This document shows positions 21,793 to 32,608 of a stretch of DNA of 64,000 nt, in pieces; within the stretch, counting starts at the first letter, position 1; the number at the start of each line of letters is the position of its first letter. The DNA lies in NCBI RefSeq assembly GCF_018687715.1, contig NC_056767.1, positions 8,452,001-8,516,000 of the forward strand, in the 5' to 3' direction. The position numbers and the translations under genes were made by a program. Origin of the DNA: Carya illinoinensis. Lineage: Eukaryota > Streptophyta > Magnoliopsida > Fagales > Juglandaceae. The notes beneath the pieces are model-generated. The model did no database searches. It had not been told where the DNA came from and worked only from the letters and a program-made list of their open reading frames with translations.

Positions 21793-23212
21793 TAGGATAA
21801 TTAACTAATAAAAGCAACCGACTTACACGTTCAACACAACATCCCAACCCCACATCGATTGCTCCTCACTAAGAAACCGACTCCCTTCCTTTCTTTTTCA
21901 CAACTCTGATTGTTTATTTTTCACTCCAGAAAATTCCTTTTCTCTCCCACTAACCGACACAACCTTTTATCTCTTTTCTCCCAATTTCCTTCTATACGTA
22001 ACCTGCTCTATCTAATCATGCACCGATTGCTTTTATCTCTTTTCTCCCTCTCTACTCTACACTTCTCCAACCAATTGCTCCTCCTCACTACACGTCCAGC
22101 ATCATATATATATATATAGCTGCAGCTAGTCGTCCACTCCTCCAATCACAATAATTTATTCCATCAATCACCACCGAATTTCCACTCTTCACTCCCCTTT
22201 AATCACGGCACCTCACTTTCTTCACACACCAACCTCTACTCACTTCAAAAGCAGCAACCTCTTTATCTCTACCGTCCAGCATAAAGTCAGAAAACTCAAG
22301 CATAGACTATCCCTTCTTTCTACCAGTGTCTCCCACGTTTATTTTCTGGAAATTGCCTTTTTTCACTCCTTCAAGCATCTCTCGGCTGCACCTCAAATCC
22401 TCACCTACCGATTCCTTCCTTCTACCATCAACCAAGAAGCCAATCAAATTATTCCAGCCAATTCCTTTCTCTCATCTCACCTTCTTTTCTTTAATGAGGG
22501 CCCACGTAAATTCCTATCTCAGCTAACATAATTCCCATGACCAACTCACTCATTATTCTCCCTCTCTACTCACTTTTTCTCACCCTTTCCTATCTCTTCT
22601 CTCCCTCTCTCCAATTCAATCAAGCGCCGATTTCCTCTCCTCTATCAATGTAAAAAGCCAAACAATCAATTAGCTGCACCAACCATCATTCTTTCCGTAT
22701 ACGTCCAGCTCCATTCCCTTCTGTCCTTCACTTCTTCTTTTGCCAAACTTGTTCTTGACTTTTACATTGTATGTATTTATCCACCGAAAATTGCTTTCTT
22801 CATACATCTTTAAACAACCAAGTAAGAAAGTCTTCGTCTTTATTTTTAGCTGCCCAAGTACACTTCTTCATTTCTTCTCTTCGTTCCTTTCAATTAATTT
22901 GCACTTTTGGTCACAAGTTCCAACCTAATTCCATCTGAATTTTATTTAAGCTGAAAATAAGAAGAAGAAAAATAACACTCAAAAGTAAATTAAAAGAAAA
23001 ATAGATTATAAAAATAAACTATATATGTGATGAAATATTGTCCAATTATAGTTATAAAATTAACCATAAACATGATATCAATCAATTAAAAATTACAATT
23101 CGTATTTATGCTTATTAACTATTTTTCCATCTAAAACCAATAATAGTGTCACGAAGAATTTAAAATACATTGGTTTTAAATAGCTAAAACATGCAATATT
23201 TCAGCTCAATCA

Positions 23213-23683
23213 CACCCCCCAACTAGCTTTTTGCTAATCCTTGAGCAAAATAGTGAAAATTAATTGAGATGAATATTGCATAAAGCTCGAAATTCAAACA
23301 AAAACAATTAAACATAATTCTGAATTCTCACAAAAAATCAATTCGTGACTACTCAACACCAGGAGTTGTATCCACAAGGAAAGTCTCAACAATTGTTCAC
23401 ATAGAATTAGGGCAAATGTCTCAGAACTCGGATATGTGTGTGTGGCTAAATCTCTGTATGTTCCTCACTAATAAACATGATTTATCATAGGATTTTTCAA
23501 CCTTAAGATTAATCATTATTGATTCTAACTACCTCAAAGCCTAAGGGACTAGCAGTTTTCACGCCAACTCTGTTTAAAGGTTGAACATTCAACCCCCAAA
23601 GTTTTGGATAACTATTTCTAGCCCTTTATTCAGGAAAAATTACATGATTTTTTTTCTTTCTTTCTTTCTCTCTCTCTCTTTTT

Positions 23684-23720
<37 letters not shown>

Positions 23721-24376
23721 TATGGCTCGGTAGTCCTGCAGTTTACTTCTCCTGTTTTAAATCAACGAACATTAATGAGAAACACTACAAGTGTAAGCAT
23801 GTGCAAAATGTTCTTTCAAAACTTGCCCTTCATTCTATACAAATCAAACTAATTCTTATTTTTGTAAATATCGCATCCCGGTGTTTCAAGTCACTCCTCA
23901 ACAAAATATGATGCATCATAAGTCATGTTCTATGCTTAAGGTTGAAAATAAATCTTCACAAAATAATTCCGCTCAACTACTCCACCAAGATACTCAAATT
24001 TAACAAACATGCCAGAAGTGTGTTAATCATTTATGTTTCAATGCACCTCACAATTTTTTATTTTTTTTTATTATTATTATTAGGTACTACTAAATTTTCA
24101 ACAGAAAACCCTCCCCCCAACTAAATGTGACATTGTCCTCAATGTTCACTAATTGAATGTTTGATGATGTATGCTATACAGGCATGAATTGAAGCAAGAT
24201 AAACACTGCAGAACATATATTGAGACGAAAATGATTAAACAGAGAGGAAAGAATTCACCTGAGATACTCGAGTGCACACAAGGAGTAGATTTCTGTCAAA
24301 GTTAAAAACACAAAAGAAAACAAAAGAAGGAAAAACAAAACAAACACATACGGTATATACAATGAGGAATCAGAAA
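23213..24376 (-). other. 3' non-coding region and polypurine tract of Athila-1
   Basis: Between the pol stop and the 3' LTR there is about 1.16 kb without an env-like ORF. The minus strand ends AAAAAGCTAGTTGGGGGGTG directly before the LTR, a good plus-strand primer site. A T/C tract at about 23649-23718 and a T-rich run near 24055-24082 are simple sequence. Athila-2 has the same kind of PPT (AGTTGGGGGGTG at 57425-57436). Confidence 0.8.
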
Positions 24377-26926
24377 TTAATTCTGATACGCAGGATCCTC
24401 CAGAGTAGTGGACTCAACCTCTGGAGTAAAATCATCCAAAAATGGTTTCAACCTTTGTCCATTAACCTTAAAAACATTACCATTCTCTGGATTTTCTATC
24501 TCAATGGCCCCAAAAGGATAAACAGTTTTTACAACAAAGGGACCAATCCATCGTGATCGAAGTTTGCCAGGAAACAAATGGAGCCTTGAATTATACAACA
24601 AAACTTTTTGTGAAGGCTCAAAAGATTTTCGAAAAATATTTTTGTCATGAAAAATTTTCATTCTCTCTTTGGCAATACGAGAATTTTCATAAGCTTCATT
24701 CCTGATTTCCTCTGACTCATTAAGCTGAAACTTACGAAGAGAGCAAGCTTTATCCAAATCAAAATTAAATTTCTTGATTGCCCAATAAGCTTTGTGTTCC
24801 AATTCCACAGGTAAGTGACATGCCTTTCCAAAAATGAGTCGATATGGGGACATACCAATCGGGGTTTTAAAAGCAGTACGGTATGCCCAAAATGCGTCGG
24901 TTAGTCGTAAAGACCAATCTTTGCGGCTTGGGTTAACCGTCTTTTCCAAAATTTTTTTGATCTCCCGATTAGATACCTCAACTTGCCCACTTGTCTGTGG
25001 ATGATAAGGGGTAGCAACCTTATGGATAATACCATATTTTCGCATTAAGGCCTCGAAAGTCTTATTACAAAAATTTTTGCCCCCATCACTGATAATGGCT
25101 CGAGGTGTTCCAAACCTTGATAAAATATTTTCTTTCAGAAATTTCAGTACCACTTTGTGGTCATTGTTTTTGCATGGAATAGCCTCAATCCATTTGGACA
25201 CATAATCCACAGCTACCAAAATGTAGAGATTGCCAAAAGAAACTGGGAAGGGTCCCATGAAATCAATGCCCCAACAATCAAATATTTCAACAACCAAGAT
25301 TGGATTTAATGGCATCATATTCTGGCGGGTAATCCCTCCCAATTTTTGACAGCGCTCACAAGTTTTACAAAATTCATGGGTGTCTTTGAAAATGGTAGGC
25401 CAATAGAAGCCACATTGCAAAATTTTAAAAGCAGTTTTCTTTCCAGAAAAGTGGCCACCACATGCCCCAGAGTGACAAAAAGATATCACACTTTGAAATT
25501 CGTTATTGGGAACACATCGTCTAATTATCTGATCTGGGCAATATTTAAACAGATATGGATCATCCCAAAAGAATTTTCTTACCTCCACAAAAAATTTCCT
25601 CTTATCTTGTTGAGTCCAAATGTGAGGAATTTCACCTGTAGCAATAAAATTAGCAATGTCAGCGTACCATAGCACTTGAGATATACCAAAGAGTTGCTCA
25701 TCTGGAAATGTGTCTTTCATAGGAACTGTCTCTATGGAATCTGAAAGGACAAGTCTAGACAGATGATCAGCAACGACATTCTCAACTCCTTTTTTATCTT
25801 TGATTATCAAATCAAATTCTTGCAACAAAAGGATCCATCTAAGTAACCTGGGCTTTGCATATTTTTTCGCTAAAAGGTACTTTAACGCAGCATGATCAGT
25901 AAAGATGACAATTTGAGATCCAATCAAATAAGAGCGAAATTTGTCAAGTGCAAAAATTACTGCAAGTAGCTCTTTTTCAGTTGTTGAATAATTCATTTGA
26001 GCACTGTTTAAAGTTCTACTTGCATAATAAAAAACACAAGGCTTTTTGTCCCTACGTTGGCCCAACACAGCTCCAACAGCATAATCACTAGCATCACATA
26101 TAATCTCAAATGGTAAATTCCAATCAGGTGATTGCATAATTGGGGCTGAAATCAACATACCTTTTAGCTTTGTAAAAGCTAACTCACAATCATCAGTCCA
26201 CAAAAAAGAATTTTCCTTTGACAATAAATTGCACAAAGGTCTAGAAATTGTGCTGAAGCCTTTAATGAACCTCCTGTAAAAACCTGCATGACCTAGAAAA
26301 GATCTGATATCCCTGATGTTCTTTGGGATGGGCAATTTAGAAATTAATTCAATTTTGGCCTTGTCCACTTCAAAACCTTGAGAAGAAACAATGTGACCAA
26401 GAACAATCCCTTGAGTGACCATAAAATGACACTTCTCCCAGTTTAAAATCAAATTCTTTTCTTTGCATCTAATCAGCACTTTTTCCAAATGAGTCAAACA
26501 TTCATCAAATGAATCACCAAAAATAGAAAAATCATCCATGAATATTTCAACGAAACGCTCTACCATGTCACTGAATATGCTCATCATGCATCGTTGAAAT
26601 GTAGCTGGAGCATTACAAAGTCCAAATGGCATCCTTCGATATGCAAAGGTACCAAATGGACATGTAAAAGTGGTCTTTTCTTGATCTTCAGGAGCAATCT
26701 CAATTTGGTTATATCCAGAATAACCATCTAGGAAGCAATAGAACTTATGGCCCGCTACACGTTCAATGATTTGATCCATGAATGGTAGGGGAAAATGATC
26801 CTTTCTGGTGACAGAATTCAGTTTTCTGTAGTCAATGCACATATGCCAACCAGTAGTAACTCTAGTTGGGATCAATTCATTGTTAGCATTCTTAACTACA
26901 GTCACACCAAATTTCTTGGGTACCAC
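24377..26926 (-). pseudogene. Athila-1 pol: RT, RNase H and integrase
   Basis: One open frame of 849 residues. The RT has [20 protein letters not shown] (about 30-49), [11 protein letters not shown] (about 65-75) and the active site FMDD (129-132) in place of YMDD. RNase H includes [15 protein letters not shown] and [10 protein letters not shown], with ADHLSRL at its end. The integrase has a zinc-binding H..H..C..C region ([11 protein letters not shown], then CKTCERCQ) and the D, D, E residues in [19 protein letters not shown] and [16 protein letters not shown]. The tail RWIGPFVV to EDPAYQN follows. All motifs look intact, but the frame is separated from gag-protease by a TAG at 26927-26929, so a full polyprotein needs readthrough or reversal. 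The start given is simply the codon after that stop. Confidence 0.93.
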
Positions 26927-29677
26927 CTACGTGGGACTAACCCATTTGCTGTCAGAAATAGGGTAAATGATCCCTACATCCAGAAGTTTTAACACCTCTG
27001 CTTTGACAACTTCTTTCATGTTGGGGTTCAGTCTACGCTGCATTTCTCTAGAGGGTTTAGAATTGTCCTCTAGATAAATCCTGTGGGTACAAATCAAAGG
27101 ACTGATACCTTTGATATCAGCTATGGTCCATCCTATTGCCTCTTTGTGTTCAATGAGAACGCCAATTAATTTTTTCTCCTGAATTTCATCCAGTCTTGAT
27201 GAAATGACCACTGGTAATGTCTCTGCTTGGCCTAAAAATGCATATTTGAGATCAGCAGGTAGAGGTTTCAAGTCGAGTTTTGGTGTTTGCACACTTGAAG
27301 GGAGAGACACGACATCATGAGGTGGTAATTCCTCAAAACGTGTTCTCCATTTATCAGTGTCCATTATAGGAGTAGATTCTAGCAAAAAATTCATAGATGC
27401 AAGCACAGAATCATCATCAAAATTTTCACCATGAACCAAACAGGCCTCAAGAGGGTCAGAAAAACTTGACAAATCAAATTTATTTTGAACAAGAGTTTGG
27501 ATCAGATTCACTTCCAGCACATCATCATCATCACCAGGTTGTTTGCAAATATTGAAAATATTCAACTCCAAAGTCATGTTGCCAAAAGAAATTACCATCA
27601 TACCACTCCTACAATTTATTAAAGCATTTGAGGTCGCAAGAAATGGCCTTCCCAAAATTATAGGAATTTGAGTGCAAACATCAAAAACAGGTTCCGTGTC
27701 CAAAACAATGAAATCCACTGGAAAATAAAATTTTCCTACTTGAACTAGCACATCCTCAACTATGCCTCTCGGTATTTTAATTGAACGGTCAGCAAGTTGG
27801 AGTGTTACCTTGGTGGGTTTAAGTTCACCAAGACCCAACTGCTCATATACCGAGTAAGGTAGGAGGTTAACACTAGCTCCGAGGTCAAGTAAAGCTTTTT
27901 CAATTTTAAAATTTCCAATCACGCAGGAAATTGTTGGACAACCCGGGTCTTTGTGCTTTGGTGGAGAATTGTTCTGGAGGATGGCGCTTACCTGCTCAGT
28001 GAGAAAAGCCTTCTTCTGCACCTTCATCGTACGCTTCACTGTGCATAAATCTTTCAAAAACTTAGCATACGAAGGAATCTGTTTGATTGCATCCAACAAA
28101 GGAATGTTGATTTTTACTTGTTTAAAAATTTCAAGAATATCAGCATTTTGAACCAATTTGTGAGAATGTTGGAATCTTTGGGGAAATGGTGCAGGTATTG
28201 GGGCTTTCACAGGCACATCTAATTCAACCTTCTCAAGTTCACCATCACTCTTGGAATTTAAAGAGTTGTTGGTCTCATCAACTTTCGTTGTTGAAATACT
28301 CTTATCAATTATTTTTCCACTGCGTAGAGTGGTGATGGACTTGGCATGTTCAAATTTTGAATTAGAGGGATTTGAATTTCTTACCTCAAATTTACCTTTT
28401 GGATTTGGCTGAGGTTGAGCAGGAAACTTACCCTTTTCTTGAGCATGTAATGCAGAGGTCAAGTCACTGATAAAACTTCTCATCTCAGTAATGGCCTGCA
28501 TTGTCTGAGTGTTGATATTTGCTTGTCCCTGCATAAAAGCCTGTAATGTTTCCTCAAGGGCTTTCTTATGTGGAGGCACATAAGGACTAGAAGAAGATGG
28601 CCCTTGAGGATTTTGATTTTGATTGGATTCATTCCTCCAACTAAAGTTGGGGTGATTTCTCCATCCAGGATTATATGTTTCTGAATATGGGGAAGAAAAT
28701 GGTCTTCTATAAGAATTCATGACATTTGCTTGTTTGTGCAACACCTCTTTAAAAGCGGGGATTGTTGGACAATCCTGAGTTAGGTGTCCACTAATCTCAC
28801 AAATACCACAATTTTCTTCTTCTTTTTCACTGGCCTTAACCGGATTTACCTTCCTAAGTTCCATGGCTTCGACTTTTCTTGTCAGACTTGCTATCCTAGC
28901 ATTCACATCATCATTTCCTTTAAGAACATACATACCTTCTTGAGACATGGCACTGAGTTTGGGCTTATTTGACCGATCAGAACGATCTGTGTTATCCCAA
29001 GATTGGGCATTTTCAGCTACCTGGTCCAAATAGTCTCAAGCGTCATCAGGATCTTTATTTAGAAAATCACCATTACACATCATTTCTACAAACTGACGCA
29101 TTTGAGATGTTAAACCTTCATAGAAGAAACTAATGGTGCGCCAAGTTTCATAGCCATGATGTGGGCAAGTTAGCAACAATTCTTTAAAACGTTCCCAACA
29201 CTGAAAAAATGTTTCATTTTTCTTTTGAGAAAAATTCATAATATTTCTGCGAAGAGTGTTGGTCCTATGAGTAGGAAAAAACTTTTTCAGAAATTCCCTT
29301 TGCATTTCTTGCCATGTGCCAATAGATCTTGGTCTCAAGGAGTTCAACCAATTCTTAGCTTTTTCTTTCAAAGAGAATGGAAACAACTTTAATCTAACAA
29401 CATCATCATTGATAGTTTGGTTTTGTAAAGTTGCACAAACTTCTTCAAATTCTTTTAGATGCAAATAAGGACTTTCTGAATCCAAGCCATGAAACTTGGG
29501 AAGTAATTGGATTACTCCCGGTTTTAAATCAAAATTTCCCATATTCGTAGGAAAAATCATACAAGATGGAGTACTTGTCCTTGTAGGCTGCAAATATTCA
29601 CGCAAAGTTCTCATTTGCGGATTATTTTGTGCCTCTTCATTTTCTAGTTCGTCATGAACACTACGATTGTCAGCCAT
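26927..29677 (-). pseudogene. Athila-1 gag and protease
   Basis: Read from ATG at 29677, gag starts MADNRSVHDELENEEAQ and includes FEEVCATLQNQTINDD, WLNSLRPRSIGTW and the retrotransposon-gag pattern CWERFKELLLTCPHHGY and FFYEGLTSQMRQFVEMM. A TGA at 29033-29035 follows NKDPDDA; DYLDQVAENAQ continues in the same frame, and tryptophan (TGG) is the likely ancestral codon. The CCHC knuckle CGICEISGHLTQDC is complete (about 28784-28825). The protease has KALLDLGASVNLLPYSVY, then VPVDFIVLD-like and PIILGRPFLATSNALINC segments. The frame ends at SPT and TAG (26927-26929), where glutamine (CAG) is likely ancestral. Nothing else disrupts it. Confidence 0.92.
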
Positions 29678-30055
29678 GGTATGAGAATTTTCAGAATCAC
29701 CTCACAAAGTATTAATCAATTCTTTTAAAATAATTTCCTCTCTTCTCAATCTACCCGTTTGGTCACGTTGCCACGAGATCATTCATCATAGAGGATCAAG
29801 CACATTCAAATATTAAAAATAAACAAAATGCAAAACAAGCAAGAAAGTAAATTTTTATTTTATTTTTATCTATTTATTTATATATATATTTTTTTTTGAA
29901 TGAGATTACCAAATGGTATGAAGATGGAAGCAATGTTACATGCTCTCTATTCTGGAAAACAAATCGTACCTGCAAAAAGGATATGAAAAACAATTAGCAA
30001 AAGATTACAAATTTTTTTTTTCTTTTCTAAAAAAGAACAATTATCACACGTTGCA

Positions 30056-30074
30056 ATCCCCGGCAACGGCGCCA
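30056..30074 (-). other. Primer-binding site of Athila-1 (tRNA-Asp)
   Basis: The minus strand reads TGGCGCCGTTGCCGGGGAT, exactly complementary to the 3' end of plant tRNA-Asp(GTC) including the CCA. It lies six bases from the LTR end at 30081. It is a primer site, not a tRNA gene: the rest of the cloverleaf is absent. Confidence 0.93.
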
Positions 30075-30080
30075 AAAACT

Positions 30081-32608
30081 TGTTGCGACTAAACTTTGAC
30101 TCAAATTAATGAATCAAAAATCTAGTACAGTTTTACCTGCAAGTATACAGGTGTTGTAGTATCTTACAGGATCGAATCCACAGGGATTGACTTTTGTGAT
30201 AAATAAAATAAATTCAGACAATGAAATAAAATTACGAAAAGAAACGTGCAATCAAATGAAGATTGATAAAATGAATCAAACTAGAATGATAAAATGAATG
30301 GAAAAAGACTAAGGTTTTGAGGATCCGTCTAATAATTTATGATATTGTTTCCGATTAATTTACTTCAATTAAACTAGAATAATGATTCCATTTAATTGGT
30401 AGATTTAGCATTTAAGATCGAGAAAAACAGACGCTTATGATTGAGCGTGAACGATTGATGATTAAAACATTTATAAATCTATTTGAATACCACAGGGATT
30501 CCTCAAGCATTCACTGTATTCGAAAATCACAATGAATCAAGACGAGTATATAGATAATCAAATTATCCAAATAAAATCTTTCAATCAATCAAGCTCGCAA
30601 AATAAATTTTACGTGGATTCGGAAACAATATGTAAATCATTAAACTTCACCTCTAACCTTAGTATGAAAATTTAGCCAAACATATTCATTGCAAATACTA
30701 TAGTAATCACATAAGTATTCTCCATTAAATAACTAACACAAGAAATACTAAGCAATAACTTAAAAACAACAAAACCTGAAATCCAATTGATACAGAGGAA
30801 TAAATTTCACAATAGAACAGAAATTGAAATTAAAAGGTATTCATCAAGAAGAAGCTGCAGCCCCACCATATGCCAAACGAAAAACATGAAGAAGCAAAAA
30901 ATAAAACTCCAACCACTTCAACTCCATGTTAAACTCAAGCATCAATCTCATCATGTTCCTTTCTCCACCAAAATAAATCCTATCAATTAGATTACTCCAG
31001 CCGGCCTACACATCTCCAAGAAAGAAATATTTCCAGCCGTCTCCCCTCAACTCTCTCAATCCGTATCTCTTCTCCCTCGCTGCTCATGACCCACACGTCT
31101 CTCCCTCTCTCAACTCCCCACCTATCCCTTTCACCCTTTCCTCTCTCTTCTAACCGATTGCCTCCTTCTCTCAATCCGTATCTCTTCTTCTAGGATAATT
31201 AACTAATAAAAGCGACCGACTTACACGTTCAACACAACATCCCAGCCCCACATCGATTGCTCCTCACTAAGAAACCGACTCCCTTCCTTTCTTTTTCACA
31301 ACTCTGATTGTTTATTTTTCACTCCAGAAAATTCCTTTTCTCTCCCACTAACCGACACAACCTTTTATCTCTTTTCTCCCAATTTCCTTCTATACGTAAC
31401 CTGCTCTATCTAATCATGCACCGACTGCTTTTATCTCTTTTCTCCCTCTCTACTCTACACTTCTCCAACCAATTGCTCCTCCTCACTACACGTCCAGCAT
31501 CATATATATATATAGCTGCAGCTAGTCGTCCACTCCTCCAATCACAATAATTTATTCCATCAATCACCACCGAATTTCCACTCTTCACTCCCCTTTAATC
31601 ACGGCACCTCACTTTCTTCACACACCAACCTCTACTCACTTCAAAAGCAGCAACCTCTTTATCTCTACCGTCCAGCATAAAGTCAGAAAACTCAAGCATA
31701 GACTATCCCTTCTTTCTACCAGCGTCTCCCACGTTTATTTTCTGGAAATTGCCTTTTTTCACTCCTTCAAGCATCTCTCGGCTGCACCTCAAATCCTCAC
31801 CTACCGATTCCTTCCTTCTACCATCAACCAAGAAGCCAATCAAATTATTCCAGCCAATTCCTTTCTCTCATCTCACCTTCTTTTCTTTAATGAGGGCCCA
31901 CGTAAATTCCTATCTCAGCTAACATAATTCCCATGACCGACTCACTCATTATTCTCCCTCTCTACTCACTTTTTCTCACCCTTTCCTATCTCTTCTCTCC
32001 CTCTCTCCAATTCAATCAAGCGCCGATTTCCTCTCCTCTATCAACGTAAAAAGCCAAACAATCAATTAGCTGCACCAACCATCATTCTTTCCGTATACGT
32101 CCAGCTCCATTCCCTTCTGTCCTTCACTTCTTCTTTTGCCAAACTTGTTCCTGACTTTTACATTGTATGTATTTATCCACCGAAAATTGCTTTCTTCATG
32201 CATCTTTAAACAACCAAGTAAGAAAGTCTTCGTCTTTATTTTTAGCTGCCCAAGTACACTTCTTCATTTCTTCTCTTCATTCCTTTCAATTAATATGCAC
32301 TTTTGGTCACAAGTTCCAACCTAATTCCATCTGAATTTTATTTAAGCTGAAAATAAGAAGAAGAAAAATAACACTCAAAAGTAAATTAAAAGAAAAATAG
32401 ATTATAAAAATAAACTATATATGTGAGGAAATATTGTCCAATTATAGTTATAAAATTAAGCATAAACATGATATCAATCAATTAAAAATTACAATTCGTA
32501 TTTATGCTTATTAACTATTTTTCCATCTAAAACCAATAATAGTGTCACGAAGAATTTAAAATACATTGGTTTTAAATAGCTAAAACATGCAATATTTCAG
32601 CTCAATCA
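30081..32608 (-). repeat. 5' LTR of Athila-1 (2528 bp)
   Basis: In plus coordinates it starts TGTTGCGACTAAACTTTG and ends GCTCAATCA. This is the uninterrupted LTR: it shows the empty sites for A3 and for the copia solo LTR, and keeps the 123 bp (30341-30463) missing from the left LTR. The two LTRs otherwise differ by scattered substitutions, so the insertion seems young relative to its surroundings. ORFs within it are antisense or low-complexity. Confidence 0.93.

Larger units (their letters stand above)
18486..23212 (-). repeat. 3' LTR of Athila-1 (about 2.41 kb plus two insertions)
   Basis: In plus coordinates it starts TGTTGCGACTAAACTTTG and ends TTTCAGCTCAATCA. It aligns almost base for base with 30081-32608 once three things are allowed for: the A3 insertion (18540-20602), the copia solo LTR (21547-21792) and a 123-bp deletion at about 20811. 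On its right, 23213-23222 is CACCCCCCAA, the complement of the polypurine tract TTGGGGGGTG. A pyrimidine-rich plus strand at about 21370-22930 means the sense strand of the LTR is rich in A and G. Confidence 0.92.
18486..32608 (-). mobile_element. Athila-1: near-intact Athila-type Ty3/gypsy retrotransposon
   Basis: The element lies on the minus strand, with its 5' LTR at 30081-32608 and 3' LTR at 18486-23212. It is flanked by identical pentamers TGTTG (18481-18485 and 32609-32613). A tRNA-Asp PBS sits at 30056-30074 and a polypurine tract next to 23213. The internal region is about 6.87 kb: leader, gag, protease, RT, RNase H, integrase and a non-coding 3' part without env. Only two premature stops interrupt the gag-pol frame. 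Without later insertions the element would be about 11.9 kb. The 3' LTR holds A3 and a copia solo LTR, and has lost 123 bp that the 5' LTR keeps (30341-30463). Confidence 0.93.

Noticed and set aside
21137..22928. Several ORFs of 60-135 codons in the Athila-1 LTR, repeated at 30787-32324
   Set aside because: They occur in both LTRs because the LTRs are copies. They are pyrimidine-rich, antisense to the element and have no family features.
23640..23720. Long T run as a Pol III terminator or poly(A) tail of an inserted element
   Set aside because: No Pol III gene or retroposon lies next to it. It is a C/T-rich simple repeat in the 3' region of Athila-1.
23213..24376. Search for an env-like gene in Athila-1
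   Set aside because: No ORF longer than about 60 codons with a membrane segment in the right orientation is present between pol and the 3' LTR.
30056..30074. Possible tRNA-Asp gene
   Set aside because: Only the last 19 bases of a tRNA are present, next to an LTR. This is a primer-binding site.
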